DNA of 64,000 nt from Maylandia zebra (taxonomy: Eukaryota; Chordata; Actinopteri; Cichliformes; Cichlidae): the NCBI RefSeq assembly GCF_041146795.1, contig NC_135172.1, positions 12,700,137-12,764,136 on the forward strand. The letters run 5' to 3'. Shown in pieces: positions 43,881 to 55,285 of the stretch (positions within the stretch are counted from its first letter, which is position 1; the number at the start of each line of letters is the position of its first letter). The position numbers were made by a program, and so were the translations under genes. The notes under the pieces are model-generated. The model was not told the origin of the DNA. It worked only from the letters and a program-made list of their open reading frames with translations, and ran no database searches.

Positions 43881-44069
43881 AGAGTCTTTAAACTGCAGCC
43901 AGATTCTGCTTCGTTTACGGGTGTCAGGCATATTTATGTGTTTTTGCTTTCACACAGCCCTCCTCACCACTGTCTACTGTCTCACTCACTTACTGAGAGG
44001 ACAGACGCACCCTCCACTTGACTGTCGAGAAATGCAGATCCAAAAGCAACAACATGGCAGGTCAAGAAC

Positions 44070-44105
44070 TCCAGAACTCTGCTGCCCGTATCATCACCAG
44101 GACCC
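44070..44105 (+). other. 36-bp LINE-derived filler at the inner breakpoint
   Basis: Identical over 36 bases to 42,956-42,991 inside the LINE of the same arm. It begins three bases after arm homology stops and ends where the pogo-like element begins. Absent at the arm B junction. Confidence 0.9.
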
Positions 44106-45049
44106 TGCGGCTTTTAGTCAGGTGCGGCTTTTCTATAGATTGTCCATGATTTTTGTGATATCGTAAGACGATTTGTTTTGTTTGTTCCGCTGTTGTACGG
44201 CACTACGTTGCCTGGCGGAAGGATCGGGGTTCAAGAGTGGTATGTTGGTCACATGTCCATCCGCCAGGCAACATAGTGCCGTACAAGTAGCGCGAAAAAC
44301 AAACTTCAAAGTAGCGCTATGCGTTCAGCGGGAGTCGTGGATGACGAGCGGCGATAAACTTGCGAAAAGCAAGTTGTGCTCAACTCTACCGGTGGATTCT
44401 GACAGCGTGGAAAAGTGTGCAAACATCCACGATCACCAACGGATTTCGAAGGGCTGGACTGCTGCATGATGAAGAGGAGGACACCGCCACGGCCCTTCAG
44501 AGGGTGTTCGACTCCGACACTGACAATGACAATGAGGATTATCTTTGGTTTTGAAAGTGACAACGAAGGAAAGAAGCTGAGAGTGGATGACGAAGCCATC
44601 CTGAGCCTGTTCGTTTCCGACACTGGAGAAGAGGACTTTGGTGGTTTTAGTGCGCAGGAAGATGGTGGTGAATGACTGACTTTTCTTCTTGTTAAAGCCG
44701 TGTCACTGCACCTGAGCCTAAAAGGTAGTCTGAATCTATTTTTCTGGTGTGCTGTAGGTTACTGTTATGTACTACATTTGTTACTCATTTATGAAGCACA
44801 GCACATGTGCAAATATGTACCCATAACTTGATTTTCAAAATATTAATAAAAGGGGTGTGTCTCCAAACAGCCATCTCTTTCCTGACAATTCGCTTTGTGC
44901 ATATTCTCTTACATATGATAAGTCAATATTGAAACACCTGCGGCTTTTGGTCAGGTGCGGCTAATGTATGTACAAAACAGGATTTTCCCCTGATTTTAGC
45001 TTGTGCGGCTAATATTCAGGTGCGCTTTGTAGTCCGGGAAATACGGTAA
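44106..45049 (+). mobile_element. pogo/Tigger-like DNA element, truncated on the left
   Basis: The right end '…gtccgggaaatacggta' and the repeated 'ggtgcggcttt' words match the termini of pogo-like elements. Short frames at 44,360-44,675 encode a WILTAW … FRRAGLL region and an acidic tail, as at the C-terminus of pogo-type transposases. No DDE core. Confidence 0.55.
44193..44286. repeat. 27-bp hairpin with 40-nt loop
   Basis: 44,193-44,219 and 44,260-44,286 are reverse complements with one mismatch (core GGCACTACGTTGCCTGGCGG). Confidence 0.93.
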
Positions 45050-45466
45050 GCATATAAAACATGAAGTGTTTGTGAGGTTCATCTGCAGCACCTTTGTCTC
45101 TGTGAAATGTTTGCTAATTTAACATTTTCCCTCCTAAACAGGAAGGAGTTTGTGGAGGCCTATGTGAATCATGCCTTCAACACATCAGTGGAGAGTCTGT
45201 TCCAGGAGTTCAAGCGAGGCTTCTTCCTGGTGTGTGAGCAGGATTTGGTGAGGCTGTTTCGACCAGAGGAGCTGCAGGGAGTGCTGGTCGGCCAGGACGT
45301 GCATGACTGGGAAAAGTTCAAACAGGTACAGTCAGCCAAACAGACACAGGCTGTAGTTTCACAGCTGTCCTGTAGCACAATAACTGTGTACTGCATACTG
45401 CCAAAAGCATTCAGCCGGCTGCTTTAACACAAATATGAACTTGAGTCACATCTCAGTCTTAATCCA

Positions 45467-46531
45467 GACTTTTGTATGATAGTATAATATAATAGTCAGC
45501 CCACCCTTCGCAGCTATAACTGCTTCCACTCTTCTGGAAAAGCTTTCCACAAGGTTTAGGTGTGTTTATGGGAATTTTTTGACTATTCTTCCAGAGGTGC
45601 ATTTATGGTGTCAGACACTGATGTTGGAGGAGAAGGCCTGGCTCACAGTTGCTGCTCTAATTCATCCCAAATATGTTCTATCAGGGTGAGGTCAGGACTC
45701 TGTGCAGGCTAGTCCAGTTCTTCTACACCAAACTCACTCATCCATGTCTTTATGGACCTTGTATTGTGCACTGGTGCCCAGCCATGTTGGAACAGAAAGT
45801 GGCCATCCCCAAACTGGAAGCATGAAATTGTCTTGATATGCTGAAGCATTAAGAGTTCCTTTCATCGGCACTAAGGGGGCGAACCCAACTCCCGATAAAC
45901 AGCCCCACAACAAAACCGCCCCTCCACCACACTTTACACTTGGCACAGTGCAGTCAGACAAGTACTTCTGGCAACCACCAAACCCTGACACATCCATCGG
46001 ATTGCCAGTCAGAGAAGTGTGATTCGTCACTCCAGTAAACACATCTCCACTGCTTTAGAGTCCAGTGTTGAGATGCTTAAATCACTCCATCTGACGCTTT
46101 GCATTGTGTTTGTCAGTGTAAGGCTGGGATGCAGCTGCTCAGCCATGGAAACCAATGAAGTTTGGACATCTGTAACAACAGCAGACTGCAGATATTGGTG
46201 ACTTAAGTGCACTATGAGCCTTAGCATCAGCTGACTAGCTGTCATTTCCAATTACTTCCACTTTGTTATAATATCACTAACAGCTGACTATGGAATATTT
46301 AATAGCGAGGAAATTTCATGACTGGACTTGTTGCACTGGTGCATCCTATCACATTACCATGCTGGAATTCATTCAGTTCCTGAGAGCGACTCGTCCTTTC
46401 ACACATGTTTGTAGAAGTAGTCTGCATGCCTAGGTGCTTGATTTAATACACCTGTGTCCATGGAAGTGATTGGAACACATTAATTGAATGATTTGGATGT
46501 GTTAGGGAATACTTTTGGCAACATAGTGTAT
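45467..46531. mobile_element. Tc1-like relic in the HECT intron, spacer copy (longer)
   Basis: Same relic as in the arms, but it still has the 45,786-45,940 segment encoding LLWGCLSG-type glycine-box words. A and B both lack it at the same place. Confidence 0.7.
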
Positions 46532-46839
46532 GCCTGACCTTACAAACTCTATGATTATAACAGTCATTTTCACTGTTTTCAGAACACAAGTTATGGTTGG
46601 AGATATCATGACCGCCACCCCACCATACAGATGTTTTGGGAGGTATTTGATGAACTAACTGAAGAGCAGAGGAAAGATTTCCTTCGTAAGTACTTGCTGA
46701 AGCCTCCGTTATGATATGTTACTGAAATCACACTGTATCATATAAAACATTAGATTTTTCTGCACTTTACCAAGATACATTAGAGAGCAGCATTGTTCTG
46801 ATTAATACACTGTAAAGCTGCTTTATGGTTGAGTTAGTC

Positions 46840-47097
46840 ATCAAAAACGTATGCCAAGGAAAGTGGGCCGAAATTCCTCCCAAAGCTATGTAAAGATTCG
46901 TTACCAGTTATCACAAACACTTGACTGCAGTTCTTGCTGCCAGGATGCTTCCACCAGTTAATACATTTAGAGCTCCATTGCTTTTTCACATAGGGCCAGC
47001 TAGGCTTGAATATTTTTTCCCTTAATGAATGAAATGATAAATTAACAATTGTGTTTTGTATTTACTTATTACACATAAATGTGACAAATATGCAAAA
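46840..47097 (+). mobile_element. Tc1-like 3' end fragment
   Basis: 'gccgaaattcctccc', 'gccagttaatac'-like words and a 'gtgacaaatatgcaaaaa' terminus follow the end of a widespread fish Tc1 element. About 0.26 kb, directly before the LINE. Confidence 0.5.
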
Positions 47098-48306
47098 ATA
47101 TCCAATGCAGTTTGCATACAGGCCCAACAGAGGAGTGGAGGACGCACTTTTGACTTTACTAAATCTAATTCTTAAACATGTAGAGAGTAAAGGGACTTTT
47201 GCAAGACTTCTTTTCATTGATTTTTCTTCGGCTTTTAATACAATACAGCCCCATATTTTAATTAAAAGACTTTTAGAACAGTTTGAAATCAGGAAAAACC
47301 TGGTGGGCTGGATTTTAGATTTTCTAACTGACAGGTCACAAAGAGTGAGAATAAATGGGGTTCTGTCTGACCCAGTGTTCTCCTCCACAGGTTCTCCTCA
47401 AGGGTGCGTCCTATCGCCCTTATTATTCACTCTCTATACAAATATGTGTCAGGGCAGACATGAAAACAGGGTCATTATTAAATATGCAGATGACTCTGTT
47501 ATTGTCAGCTTACTGAAAGAGGGTGAAATTAACCACGGTCCAGTCATTGATGACTTTGTTCAGTGGTGTGAGGAGTCTTATCTCCAGCTGAACATATCTA
47601 AAACAAAAGACATGGTTGTTGATTTTAGGAAGCAACAAAATGGGCAAGCAGTTACTTTAATTAAAGGTCAGAAAATAGAGCAAGTACAATCATATAAATA
47701 TCTTGGGACCATAATAAATGAAAAACTGAACTTTGATCAAAATTGCAAATCAGTTTGTAAAAAGGGTCACCAGCACCTTTATTGCCTTAGGAAACTTGTT
47801 CATTTCCACATTGACCAAAAAATTTTAACTTTGTTTTATCGTTCTTTTATTGAGTCTGTTTTATCCTTTTGTTTGGTGGCATGGTTTGGTCAGACCTCTG
47901 TCACAGAGAAAAACTCTCTAAATCAGATAGTGAGATGGTCCAGTCGTCTGATAGGTGAGCCACAGTCTTGTTTAGCCTCCCTGTACTCTAAGCAGGTACA
48001 GAGGATGGCTTTATCAATCCTTAAAAATGGTTCCCATCCTCTAAGGGGTGAATTTCAGCTTCTTCCCTCAGGACGGAGGTTTCTATTTCCGAGATGCAGG
48101 ACAAAGCGTTATAAAAATAGCTTTGTCCCCGTTGCTGTCACTGAATTAAATAAGAACTGTTTTTGATTCGAAATATTAAAGTATGTGTCACAGTGAGTTT
48201 TATATATTTACTAGGTATGTGTGTTTTTAAAGGGATGTCAAATGCTGTCATTTTTCTGTAAAGCAAATTTACCTTGCCTTTAGGTATAAATAAAGTTACC
48301 TTACCT
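47098..48306 (+). mobile_element. 5'-truncated L2-like LINE in the HECT intron
   Basis: Contains the C-terminal reverse-transcriptase frame and a 3' UTR ending 'tataaataaagttacc' with a TTACC tail (48,295-48,308). Confidence 0.82.
47100..48166 (+). pseudogene. L2-like reverse transcriptase, truncated
   Basis: About 355 open codons. Motifs in order: FAYRPNRGVEDAL, LFIDFSSAFNTI, GSPQGCVLSPLLF, the YADD active site and QLNISKTKDMVVDF, then the thumb with YKYLGTI and a C-terminal HPLRGEF. The fingers upstream and the endonuclease are lost. An open but incomplete copy, so probably young. Confidence 0.85.
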
Positions 48307-48627
48307 TACTTTTTCCTGTGATGTGATGATGATATGTATATGTATAGGTATGTAAAAGTTTTCAAAAAAAATAAGATAAGTAAAATGATATTTTCTTTCC
48401 ATTGCTGTTCTTCAGGGTTCCTGACTGGTTACAGGAGAGCTCCTATTCTTGGCATCGACCAGGTCAAGATGAAGGTTTTTGCTATTCAGAGCAGCACCTG
48501 TGAGCAGCACTTCCCTGAGTCAGAGACATGTCACTCTAATCTGTATCTGCCTTTTTACTCAACTAAGGAGATCATGCGAGACAGACTGACAGAGGCCCTG
48601 CTAGCAGATACAGATTTCACACTGTGA

Positions 48628-49385
48628 TGCTGGATCGTATGCAGCTCTAAAGGAGCGTGCACTGTGTCTGAGCCGAGGAGGAGGGATGAGATTTATTTGT
48701 ACTCTTGGAACTCATCTTCTTTTCCTGTGGTACCTCAGGATAATTTACACTGTGCATTACAATAATATTACACTATAGCAAATGCAAAAAATTCAACATC
48801 CCTACATAAGACAGCTGTGTAACAGCATCAGCATCATAAGGCACTTTAGAATTATCTGACTTTTCTTAATATGTCATAATTTATCCAATAATTTAAGTTA
48901 CTGCTGCATTATAATTCTTATGAATCAAATCTAATTTTTATGCTCAGACAAACATGAACAGGAGAATGTATTGCTTTATAACTACTATATTGCTATAAAC
49001 ATCTGACTATGTAATACAATCCAATAGAGCACTTCTGTATTATTTATCACTTTATTCTTTGTGTTTTGTTTAATTCTGGTGGGGTTGAATTATTTCCAAT
49101 AATAAATCTTTAACATATGTAACATTGGTTATTTGTTGGAACAATAAAAATGTGTATTTTACACTAAACATTGCTTACCTGGTGTCAGTAAATCCCTAAT
49201 TACTGCAGTCTGAGGTTTGCTTAACACGATTTGAAGAAGCAAGAGTACAGTAGTACTGTACTCTTGGCGGACGTGATTAAGGATGCCGTGCAGGTGTGTC
49301 CGCCCTCCCTGCACGGCACCGCAGGCCACGCCCCACCGCATACCCCCATTGCCCGACTGAGGCCGGGGAGCCATCCGGTTGAAAT
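48628..49385 (+). other. 3' UTR and flank of the HECT copy
   Basis: AT-rich with AATAAA at about 49,100 and 49,141. A 10-bp stem (AGAGTACAGT/ACTGTACTCT) lies at about 49,243-49,265. No gene. Confidence 0.5.
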
Positions 49386-50518
49386 GTTAAAAGAATGTTG
49401 GAAATTTGATCAGAATACAGTAAAAATGAGAGAAACAGATATTTTTCTCAGGTCATTGTGTTAAATTGTCATAATCGCCGTGTTCTTTAAGACTATCAGC
49501 TCTACTCTAAACAACCCTGAAAGCCTCTGCTGACACATGTCATCAGTTCCTTTCTTTCTTTGTAAACAAGGTCGAGTCTGTCAGGTCAGCAATAGAACTT
49601 CCTACAGATGACCCATCAGTGTTTATTCCATGACTGTAAACATGTTTCCATTCGTCACTTCAGTCTTTACTCTGAAATACAGGAAATGACTTCATGGCTC
49701 AAAATATTTGTCGTTCAAACAATTCTTTATTTAACTTTTTTTTAAACTTTATTGAAGAACTTTAACAAAATACATTCAATAAAAACTTGAACAACAGGAA
49801 ACTGATTTTTCATCCAACCACTGAAAAAAAAGGTAACAACTGAACACAAACACTACAGAAGAACAATTTATAAAGATTAACATGGAACTACAGGAACAGT
49901 TTGATTCATAGCCTCATTAGGTCTTTAAGGAGAGCCGACCTGAACTCTGTGGAGCCTGATCTCCAGGGTTTTAAGTTGGACTCTGAAACCAGAAGAGGAT
50001 GTTTCTCTCTCTTCAGACTCGCTGTCGTCCTGTGATGGGAACGGTTTCAGCCCTGCGTGATCGCGCTGATGTTTGCACAGAGCAGATGATGAAGTGAATG
50101 TTTTGGCACAGTGGTAACAGTGAAACAGTTTATTAGTAACGTGGGATCGTTTGTGTGCAGAGTATGAACTGAGATTACTGAAGCTCTTGTCACACTGCTC
50201 ACAGCTGTAGTTTCCTTCCATGTGTGTACGTTCATGCTCGTTACGATTACCTGACTGTGAGAAGCTCTTGTCACAGTGTCTGCACTTGTATGGTTTCTCT
50301 CCTGTGTGGACTCGTTTGTGTGTTTTAAGCTGACCTGCAGTGGTGATGGATGACCCACACTGATCACAGAGGTGCTTTTTGACCCCACTGTGAAAGAGTT
50401 CATGTCGTTTTAAGTCACCCGATGTGGGGAAGCTTCTCCCACATTCTTTGCAGTATTTCAGTTTGTCTCCAGTGTGTTTACGTTGATGTATTTTTAGGTC
50501 GGCTTGCTGACTGAAAGT
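49386..50518 (-). pseudogene. Zinc-finger 3' end, inverted second copy
   Basis: Reverse-orientation duplicate of 4,592-5,725. It covers the last six fingers, the acidic tail and the 3' UTR with high identity (QCAK versus HCAK, KASHSQ versus RASHSQ and a few others). The break at 50,518 falls inside the TFSQ loop of a finger, with no exon start, so it cannot be expressed as a normal product. It lacks the hAT-like MITE that follows copy 1. Confidence 0.88.
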
Positions 50519-50950
50519 CTAAAATACTTAGTCATTTGTTTAATTGTAATTTAGCATTATATAACTCACATATAAAACTATCAATTGTAATTTTAAATAG
50601 TTTAAAAGCATGTAGAAGAGGATATTTAGGCAAGTCCATTTCTCCTTTTGTTATCAAGAAGCACAGACAAAAAGGAAAAATAACCCTGAATCATTGGTCA
50701 TTGGTCCCCACCAATGCCAAAACGAAATCTACGCCCACTGTCTCTTCCATTGCCGTTTCACTCCAAACGTAACAAATGTCCAACTCAGACAGTGTTCTCA
50801 ATTTGCATTCACACACAGTGAATTTGCAGCTTGTTGGAAATGCATCTCCATCCATCCAGTCATGATGATGGTGTTTTCTCCTTGCTGATGCCTTTTGCAC
50901 ATACTGCTGTTGCTGCTGGACCCCTCGCTGCTCAGGATACTGCTGTTGTC
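50519..50950. other. Unassigned spacer end
   Basis: Sequence between the zinc-finger copy and arm B. No recognised element. Confidence 0.4.
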
Positions 50951-51137
50951 TCTTGACCTGCCATGTTGTTGCTTTTGGATCTGCATTTCTCGACAGTCAA
51001 GTGGAGGGTGCGTCTGTCCTCTCAGTAAGTGAGTGAGACAGTAGACAGTGGTGAGGAGGGCTGTGTGAAAGCAAAAACACATAAATATGCCTGACACCCG
51101 TAAACGAAGCAGAATCTGGCTGCAGTTTAAAGACTCT

Positions 51138-51243
51138 TTTGTTTGTCTTGGTCTCGTCTCGTCTCGACTTCGTCTCGTCTCGACTTGGTCTCGACTTGTT
51201 CTTAGTCTTGTCTTGGTCTCGATACCCTCTGGTCTTGGTCTTG
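51138..51243. repeat. Degenerate (GTCTC)n repeat, arm B
   Basis: Complement of 43,775-43,880. Confidence 0.75.
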
Positions 51244-51517
51244 GTTTTGGCAGTCTTGACTGCAAGTCTAGTTGCACCAGTGGTGCCATGAGCAGTATCT
51301 ATCTGCTGCTCATCAGCTGCTATGCCGTGGTTATTGTCACAATGTGGTGTATTTGGATCACTCGATCCTAAGTGGATATGGATATGATCCAGGATTGGAT
51401 GTTTTGTAAAAAATTTGAAAGGAACAATTGTTCCTTTCCCCTTTGCTGTGTACTCTGCTGATGCTGTTTTCAAAACCTACCACACTCATGTACAGTATCA
51501 GTGTCACACTGAGATAT

Positions 51518-52138
51518 TTCAAAGATAATAATAATACATTTTATTTGAAAGCGCCTTTCAAAACACTCAAGGTCACTGTACACATTAGAATAAAAAGCAA
51601 CATAAAAACAAGCAGTTTACACAATCGTAAAAGCATAAGACATAAACTAATTTAAAAGAGCAGAGTGGAGAGGTTATGTGGGATAAGCTATTTTGAACAA
51701 GTGAGTTTTGAGTTGGGACTTAAAGAGAGAGAAGGAAGAGATATTTCTTAAATCAGGAGGTAGGGGATTCCAGAGTCGTGGAGCAGAGCAGCTGAAAGCC
51801 CTGCTCCCCATGGTGGCAAGACGGGGGGAGGGGACGGAGAGTGAAAGGGAAGAAGTAGATCTGAGACAACGAGATGGGGCGGTGATCTTAACCAGATCAG
51901 AAAGATATGGAGGGCAGAGATGATGAATAGCCTTAAATGTGTACAAGAGTATTTTGAAATTGATACGATATTTGACCGGGAGCCAGTGAAACTGCTGCAG
52001 AACAGGAGTAATGTGGTGGATAGAAGGGGTCCTGGTGATGATACGGGCAGCAGAGTTCTGGATGCGTTGAAGCTTGTGGATGGATTTTTGAGTATAAAAA
52101 TAACCTGAATAAATACAAATAAAGGGAAAGAGCTGTCC
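51518..52138 (-). mobile_element. 5'-truncated Rex1-like LINE, arm B
   Basis: Copy of the LINE at 42,880-43,500. It has one visible coding change (RIQNSA instead of RVQNSA). Confidence 0.8.
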
Positions 52139-52553
52139 AGACCTCTGTCTCTGACCATCTGTGTTAACACTTGAAATCGGAAACATGTAAATGTAACAAA
52201 CATGTTAAAACATAAGAAATCAGGAAGGGGCAAAAAAAGCATTTTGCTAAAAAAAGATTTAGAGCAGAAGTTTTTAAAATGAAGATATATTGCATTTATT
52301 TACAATTAAAAACACACAGAGCAGAAAGTGTGTTACTGTTTTACATCCACAGACACACAAGAAAAGAAGCCGGCAACGTGAGGTCAAGTTATGGCATTTT
52401 TATTTGTGTATTTCAGTACATGTATTCAGAATAGAGTTTTTAAAAACAAACAAACGTCCCAAGTCAAGTTTGGGGGGATTTTTGTGAAAGAAAGGTTGAG
52501 AGAGGGGGAAGGAGGAAGAAACTATTGCTCTCCTTAAACTTGATGCTGCTGGG

Positions 52554-53621
52554 TCAGTTTTTTCTCAGCAGTCTGCTCCAGAATCCACTCCTGTCCTCGG
52601 CTTTCTTTTCTTTTTCTTTTGCCTTCAGCTCTTTTAAAGTTTTGTTTAGCTGCTCCTCGGCGTCTTTAAATGCTTCTTTCAGCTGCTGTTTGGCCAGTTT
52701 GACTTTCTGTTTCAGGAGCTCTTTAGCTTCCTTTTTGTGCTTTTGCATTTCTTTAAGTGCATCTTTGCAGCCTTTCTTGGTCACCTCAGAGGCTGTCGTT
52801 TCTTTCTTGAATACCTTCAACTCAATTTTCTCTTCTGCAAGTTCTTCTTGCACTTTCATCAGTTTCTTCTTCAGAGTTTCACTTTCCTGTTTTGCCTCCC
52901 ATTTTCCATGTGTCTCTTTTTCTATTTCTTCCTCTGTTTCCAGCAACTTCTTCCTCATGTTTTGAGTGAAACTCTTTGTATTTTCCATTTCTTTCTTTGC
53001 TTCCTGTATTTTAAATTTCTCTTCCTCCAACACTTTTTGAGCTTCCAACAATTCTTTCTTCATATTTTCAATCTCATTTTCTGCCTCGTGTTTACGTTTT
53101 TTCTCCTCTTCAAGTTGTTGCTTTACATGCAGTAATTCCTTCCTGAGTATTTCAGCTTCAGCCGTTACATTTTCAGCTTCTTGTGCTGCCAACTGCATTT
53201 TCCTTTTCTCCCCTTCAAAAGCTTCCTGCACCTCCTGTAATTCCTGCATCACATTTTCTGCCTCCTTCTTTGCAGTTTGATATTTATTTTTAGCTTCTTG
53301 TGCTGTGCTTTTCTCTTCCTGCAATGCTTTTTGAGCTTCCAACAGTTCTTTCTTGATGTTTTCATTCTCATTTTCTGCTTGTTGTTTTCCCATCTTCTCT
53401 CCTTTAAGCTTTAGACCCACATGCAGTAATTCCTTCAATACTACTTCGGTTTCAAACTTTGAATTTTCAGCTTCTCCTCTTGATTCTTCTGCCACTTCTT
53501 TTAATTTGACATTTTCAGCCTGTATTATTTGAAATTCTTCTCGTAGTTTAATCAGCTCAGACTGTTCTGTACTGTATGGTGACGCACTCACCAATCCTCT
53601 TCTCGATCTCCCTTGATTCAT
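52554..53621 (-). CDS. Intronless coiled-coil protein, arm B copy
   Basis: 355 residues, fully open. It differs from the arm A copy by EAENSKF in place of EAKNSKF. The 5' and 3' flanks, including the upstream in-frame stop and the AATAAA at 52,399-52,404, are also duplicated, so both copies carry the same potential promoter and terminator. The two genes are transcribed toward each other across the spacer. Function unknown. A duplicate this similar may simply be too young to have decayed, so openness alone is not proof of selection. Confidence 0.8.
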   Translation of the reverse strand: MNQGRSRRGLVSASPYSTEQSELIKLREEFQIIQAENVKLKEVAEESRGEAENSKFETEVVLKELLHVGLKLKGEKMGKQQAENENENIKKELLEAQKALQEEKSTAQEAKNKYQTAKKEAENVMQELQEVQEAFEGEKRKMQLAAQEAENVTAEAEILRKELLHVKQQLEEEKKRKHEAENEIENMKKELLEAQKVLEEEKFKIQEAKKEMENTKSFTQNMRKKLLETEEEIEKETHGKWEAKQESETLKKKLMKVQEELAEEKIELKVFKKETTASEVTKKGCKDALKEMQKHKKEAKELLKQKVKLAKQQLKEAFKDAEEQLNKTLKELKAKEKEKKAEDRSGFWSRLLRKN

Positions 53622-54248
53622 TTTGGCCTTTTAAACAAAGGAACCAAAGTTTTGTAGAGAAGTGAAGTTTTCGATGTGTTTTTTTCTTCAACCGTCGTCT
53701 GTCCTGCACAGAGATGCTGCTGTAGATGTGTCTCTAGCTGTGTCTGGATAAAATGAAAAATGCTGTAACTAAGTGCTTGTGTTGCACAGTTCTACAAAAC
53801 ATTCCATTCCATGCATGCTCCGCCCACATGGTCAGGAATGTCAGGTGCTGCATCACCAAATGCTGCTCCCGTTGCCTAGCAATAACAGCTGTTTACTTTT
53901 TGGGGTCTGGTTCATTATTTAATAAAGAAAACATGTCCAAGTATTGCAACCATGGTGCTGAGGCTCAGTGCATATTCTAGCCTGCTGTGTGGGTGGGCAG
54001 CTAGAAATCACTGGTGGGCAACATGAGAGAGGAGAAAACTGGAGCAGCCAAGCAGGGAGCTGCAGGTTGCTGGTTTGAGTCTCTGTTCAGATGCTGGTGT
54101 CTCCTCTCTCTGAGATGTTTGCAAACAGTCCCAGATAAAACAATAAGGATAATAAACAAACACGTGACTAAACTAACATTTATGACACTGATATATTTTA
54201 TGTGTAGCAGGATGGCCTCTAGTTTGCAAAACTGTTGGAGCGTGGTAC

Positions 54249-54683
54249 TACAGTGGCTTGCAAAAGTATTCGGCCCCCTTGAACTTTTCCACATTTTGTC
54301 ACATTACAGCCACAAACATGAATCAATTTTATTGGACTTCCACGTGAAAGACCAACACAAAGTGGTGCACACGTGAGAAGTGGAAGGAAAATCATACATG
54401 ATTCCAAACATTTTTTACAAATAAATAACTGCAAAGTGGGGTGTGCGTAATTATTCAGCCCCCTGACTCAATACTTTGTAGAAGCACCTTTTGCTGCAGT
54501 TACAGCTGCCAGTCTTTTAGGGTCTGTCTCTACCAGCTTTGCACATCTAGAGACTGAAATCTTTGCCCATTCTTCTTTGCAAAACAGCTCCAGCTCAGTC
54601 AGATTAGATGGACAGCGTTTGTGAACAGCAGTTTCAGATCTTGCCACAGATCTGAGGGGGGCGAATACTTTTGCAAGCAACTG
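54249..54683. mobile_element. Tc1/mariner MITE, arm B
   Basis: Copy of 40,335-40,769 with inverted ends 'gcttgcaaaagtattc'. Confidence 0.8.
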
Positions 54684-54781
54684 CAAGTGTGGGGGAAGGC
54701 TGAGTGAAGTATTTCTTTGATATTGTTTTTCAATAAGCAGATGCAAATATTTACTCCTCTGTTATGTTTCTGTACATACAG

Positions 54782-55260
54782 ACTGGGCGTGCCAAAAGCG
54801 ATGCACTGCAGCACAGCTTTCTTGATGAGGAAGAGCAGCTGTGCTGTGATGTCAGCTTCAGCTGCCCAGCATGCACACCTGAAATGTTGGCGGTTTCAGT
54901 TGATGGTAACAGAAAGCTATATCACTTTCAGCAAAAAGAAAGGTGCTCATTGTTGATGTTCTTTGTGTTTGTGTTTGTGTGACATAATAGTTTTTACTAT
55001 AGTAACCAAACGACTGTCTTCTGCAAGATGACTACTGTTAAATTAGAGTAAATGGAAAATCTTGTCATTTACTTTATAATTTCTTGCTATTTTATTATAT
55101 TTGTTACATGTCGTAGACACGGGGAAGAGGCACATGTGGGGATTCCCAGTGGACAGCAGCACGAGAGACTTCAAGGAAGGCCTCCAAACTGGATGAAGAG
55201 GAGATGGAGGTCGCTGTGTGTCGACATGGATTGTGTCTTTTGTGTCACTTTCACTTCAGG
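54782..55260 (+). mobile_element. KDZ/Zisupton-like fragment, arm B
   Basis: Copy of 39,758-40,236: VSVDGNRKLYHF block at 54,782-54,942 and DEEEMEVAVCRHG block at 55,117-55,260, each bordered by splice-like AG/GT. Confidence 0.6.
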
Positions 55261-55285
55261 GACGGCAAACTGTGGCGTGTTTCAG

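Larger units (their letters stand above)
30394..44067 (+). repeat. Inverted repeat arm A
   Basis: Reverse complement of 50,951-64,000. Paired coordinates sum to 95,018 from about 35.25 to 44.07 kb, to 94,349 between 34.12 and 34.58 kb, and to 94,394 below 34.1 kb. The steps are a 669-bp LTR insertion in arm A and 45 extra bp in arm B. The arm probably continues left of 30,394, since arm B is cut by the window end. Confidence 0.97.
45142..48627 (+). pseudogene. HERC-type HECT ligase 3' end, third copy with catalytic exon
   Basis: Exons 45,142-45,325, 46,583-46,685 and 48,416-48,627 in matching phase. Together they give the last about 165 residues of a HECT E3 ligase: N-lobe helices, then the C-lobe FLTGYRRAPI, the catalytic Cys in SETCHSNLYLP and the terminal …LLADTDFTL. 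The first two exons are essentially identical to those in arms A and B. Only this copy has the last exon and a 3' UTR with AATAAA near 49,100 and 49,141. Everything upstream of 45.05 kb is transposon or arm A, so the RCC1-like and remaining HECT regions are missing. The last intron was invaded by a Tc1 relic and a LINE. Confidence 0.87.

Noticed and set aside
43545-44166. Frames of 145-158 codons in arm A and their arm B copies
   Set aside because: They run across a GAGAC-type tandem repeat and, in arm A, the LINE-derived filler. No recognisable domain.
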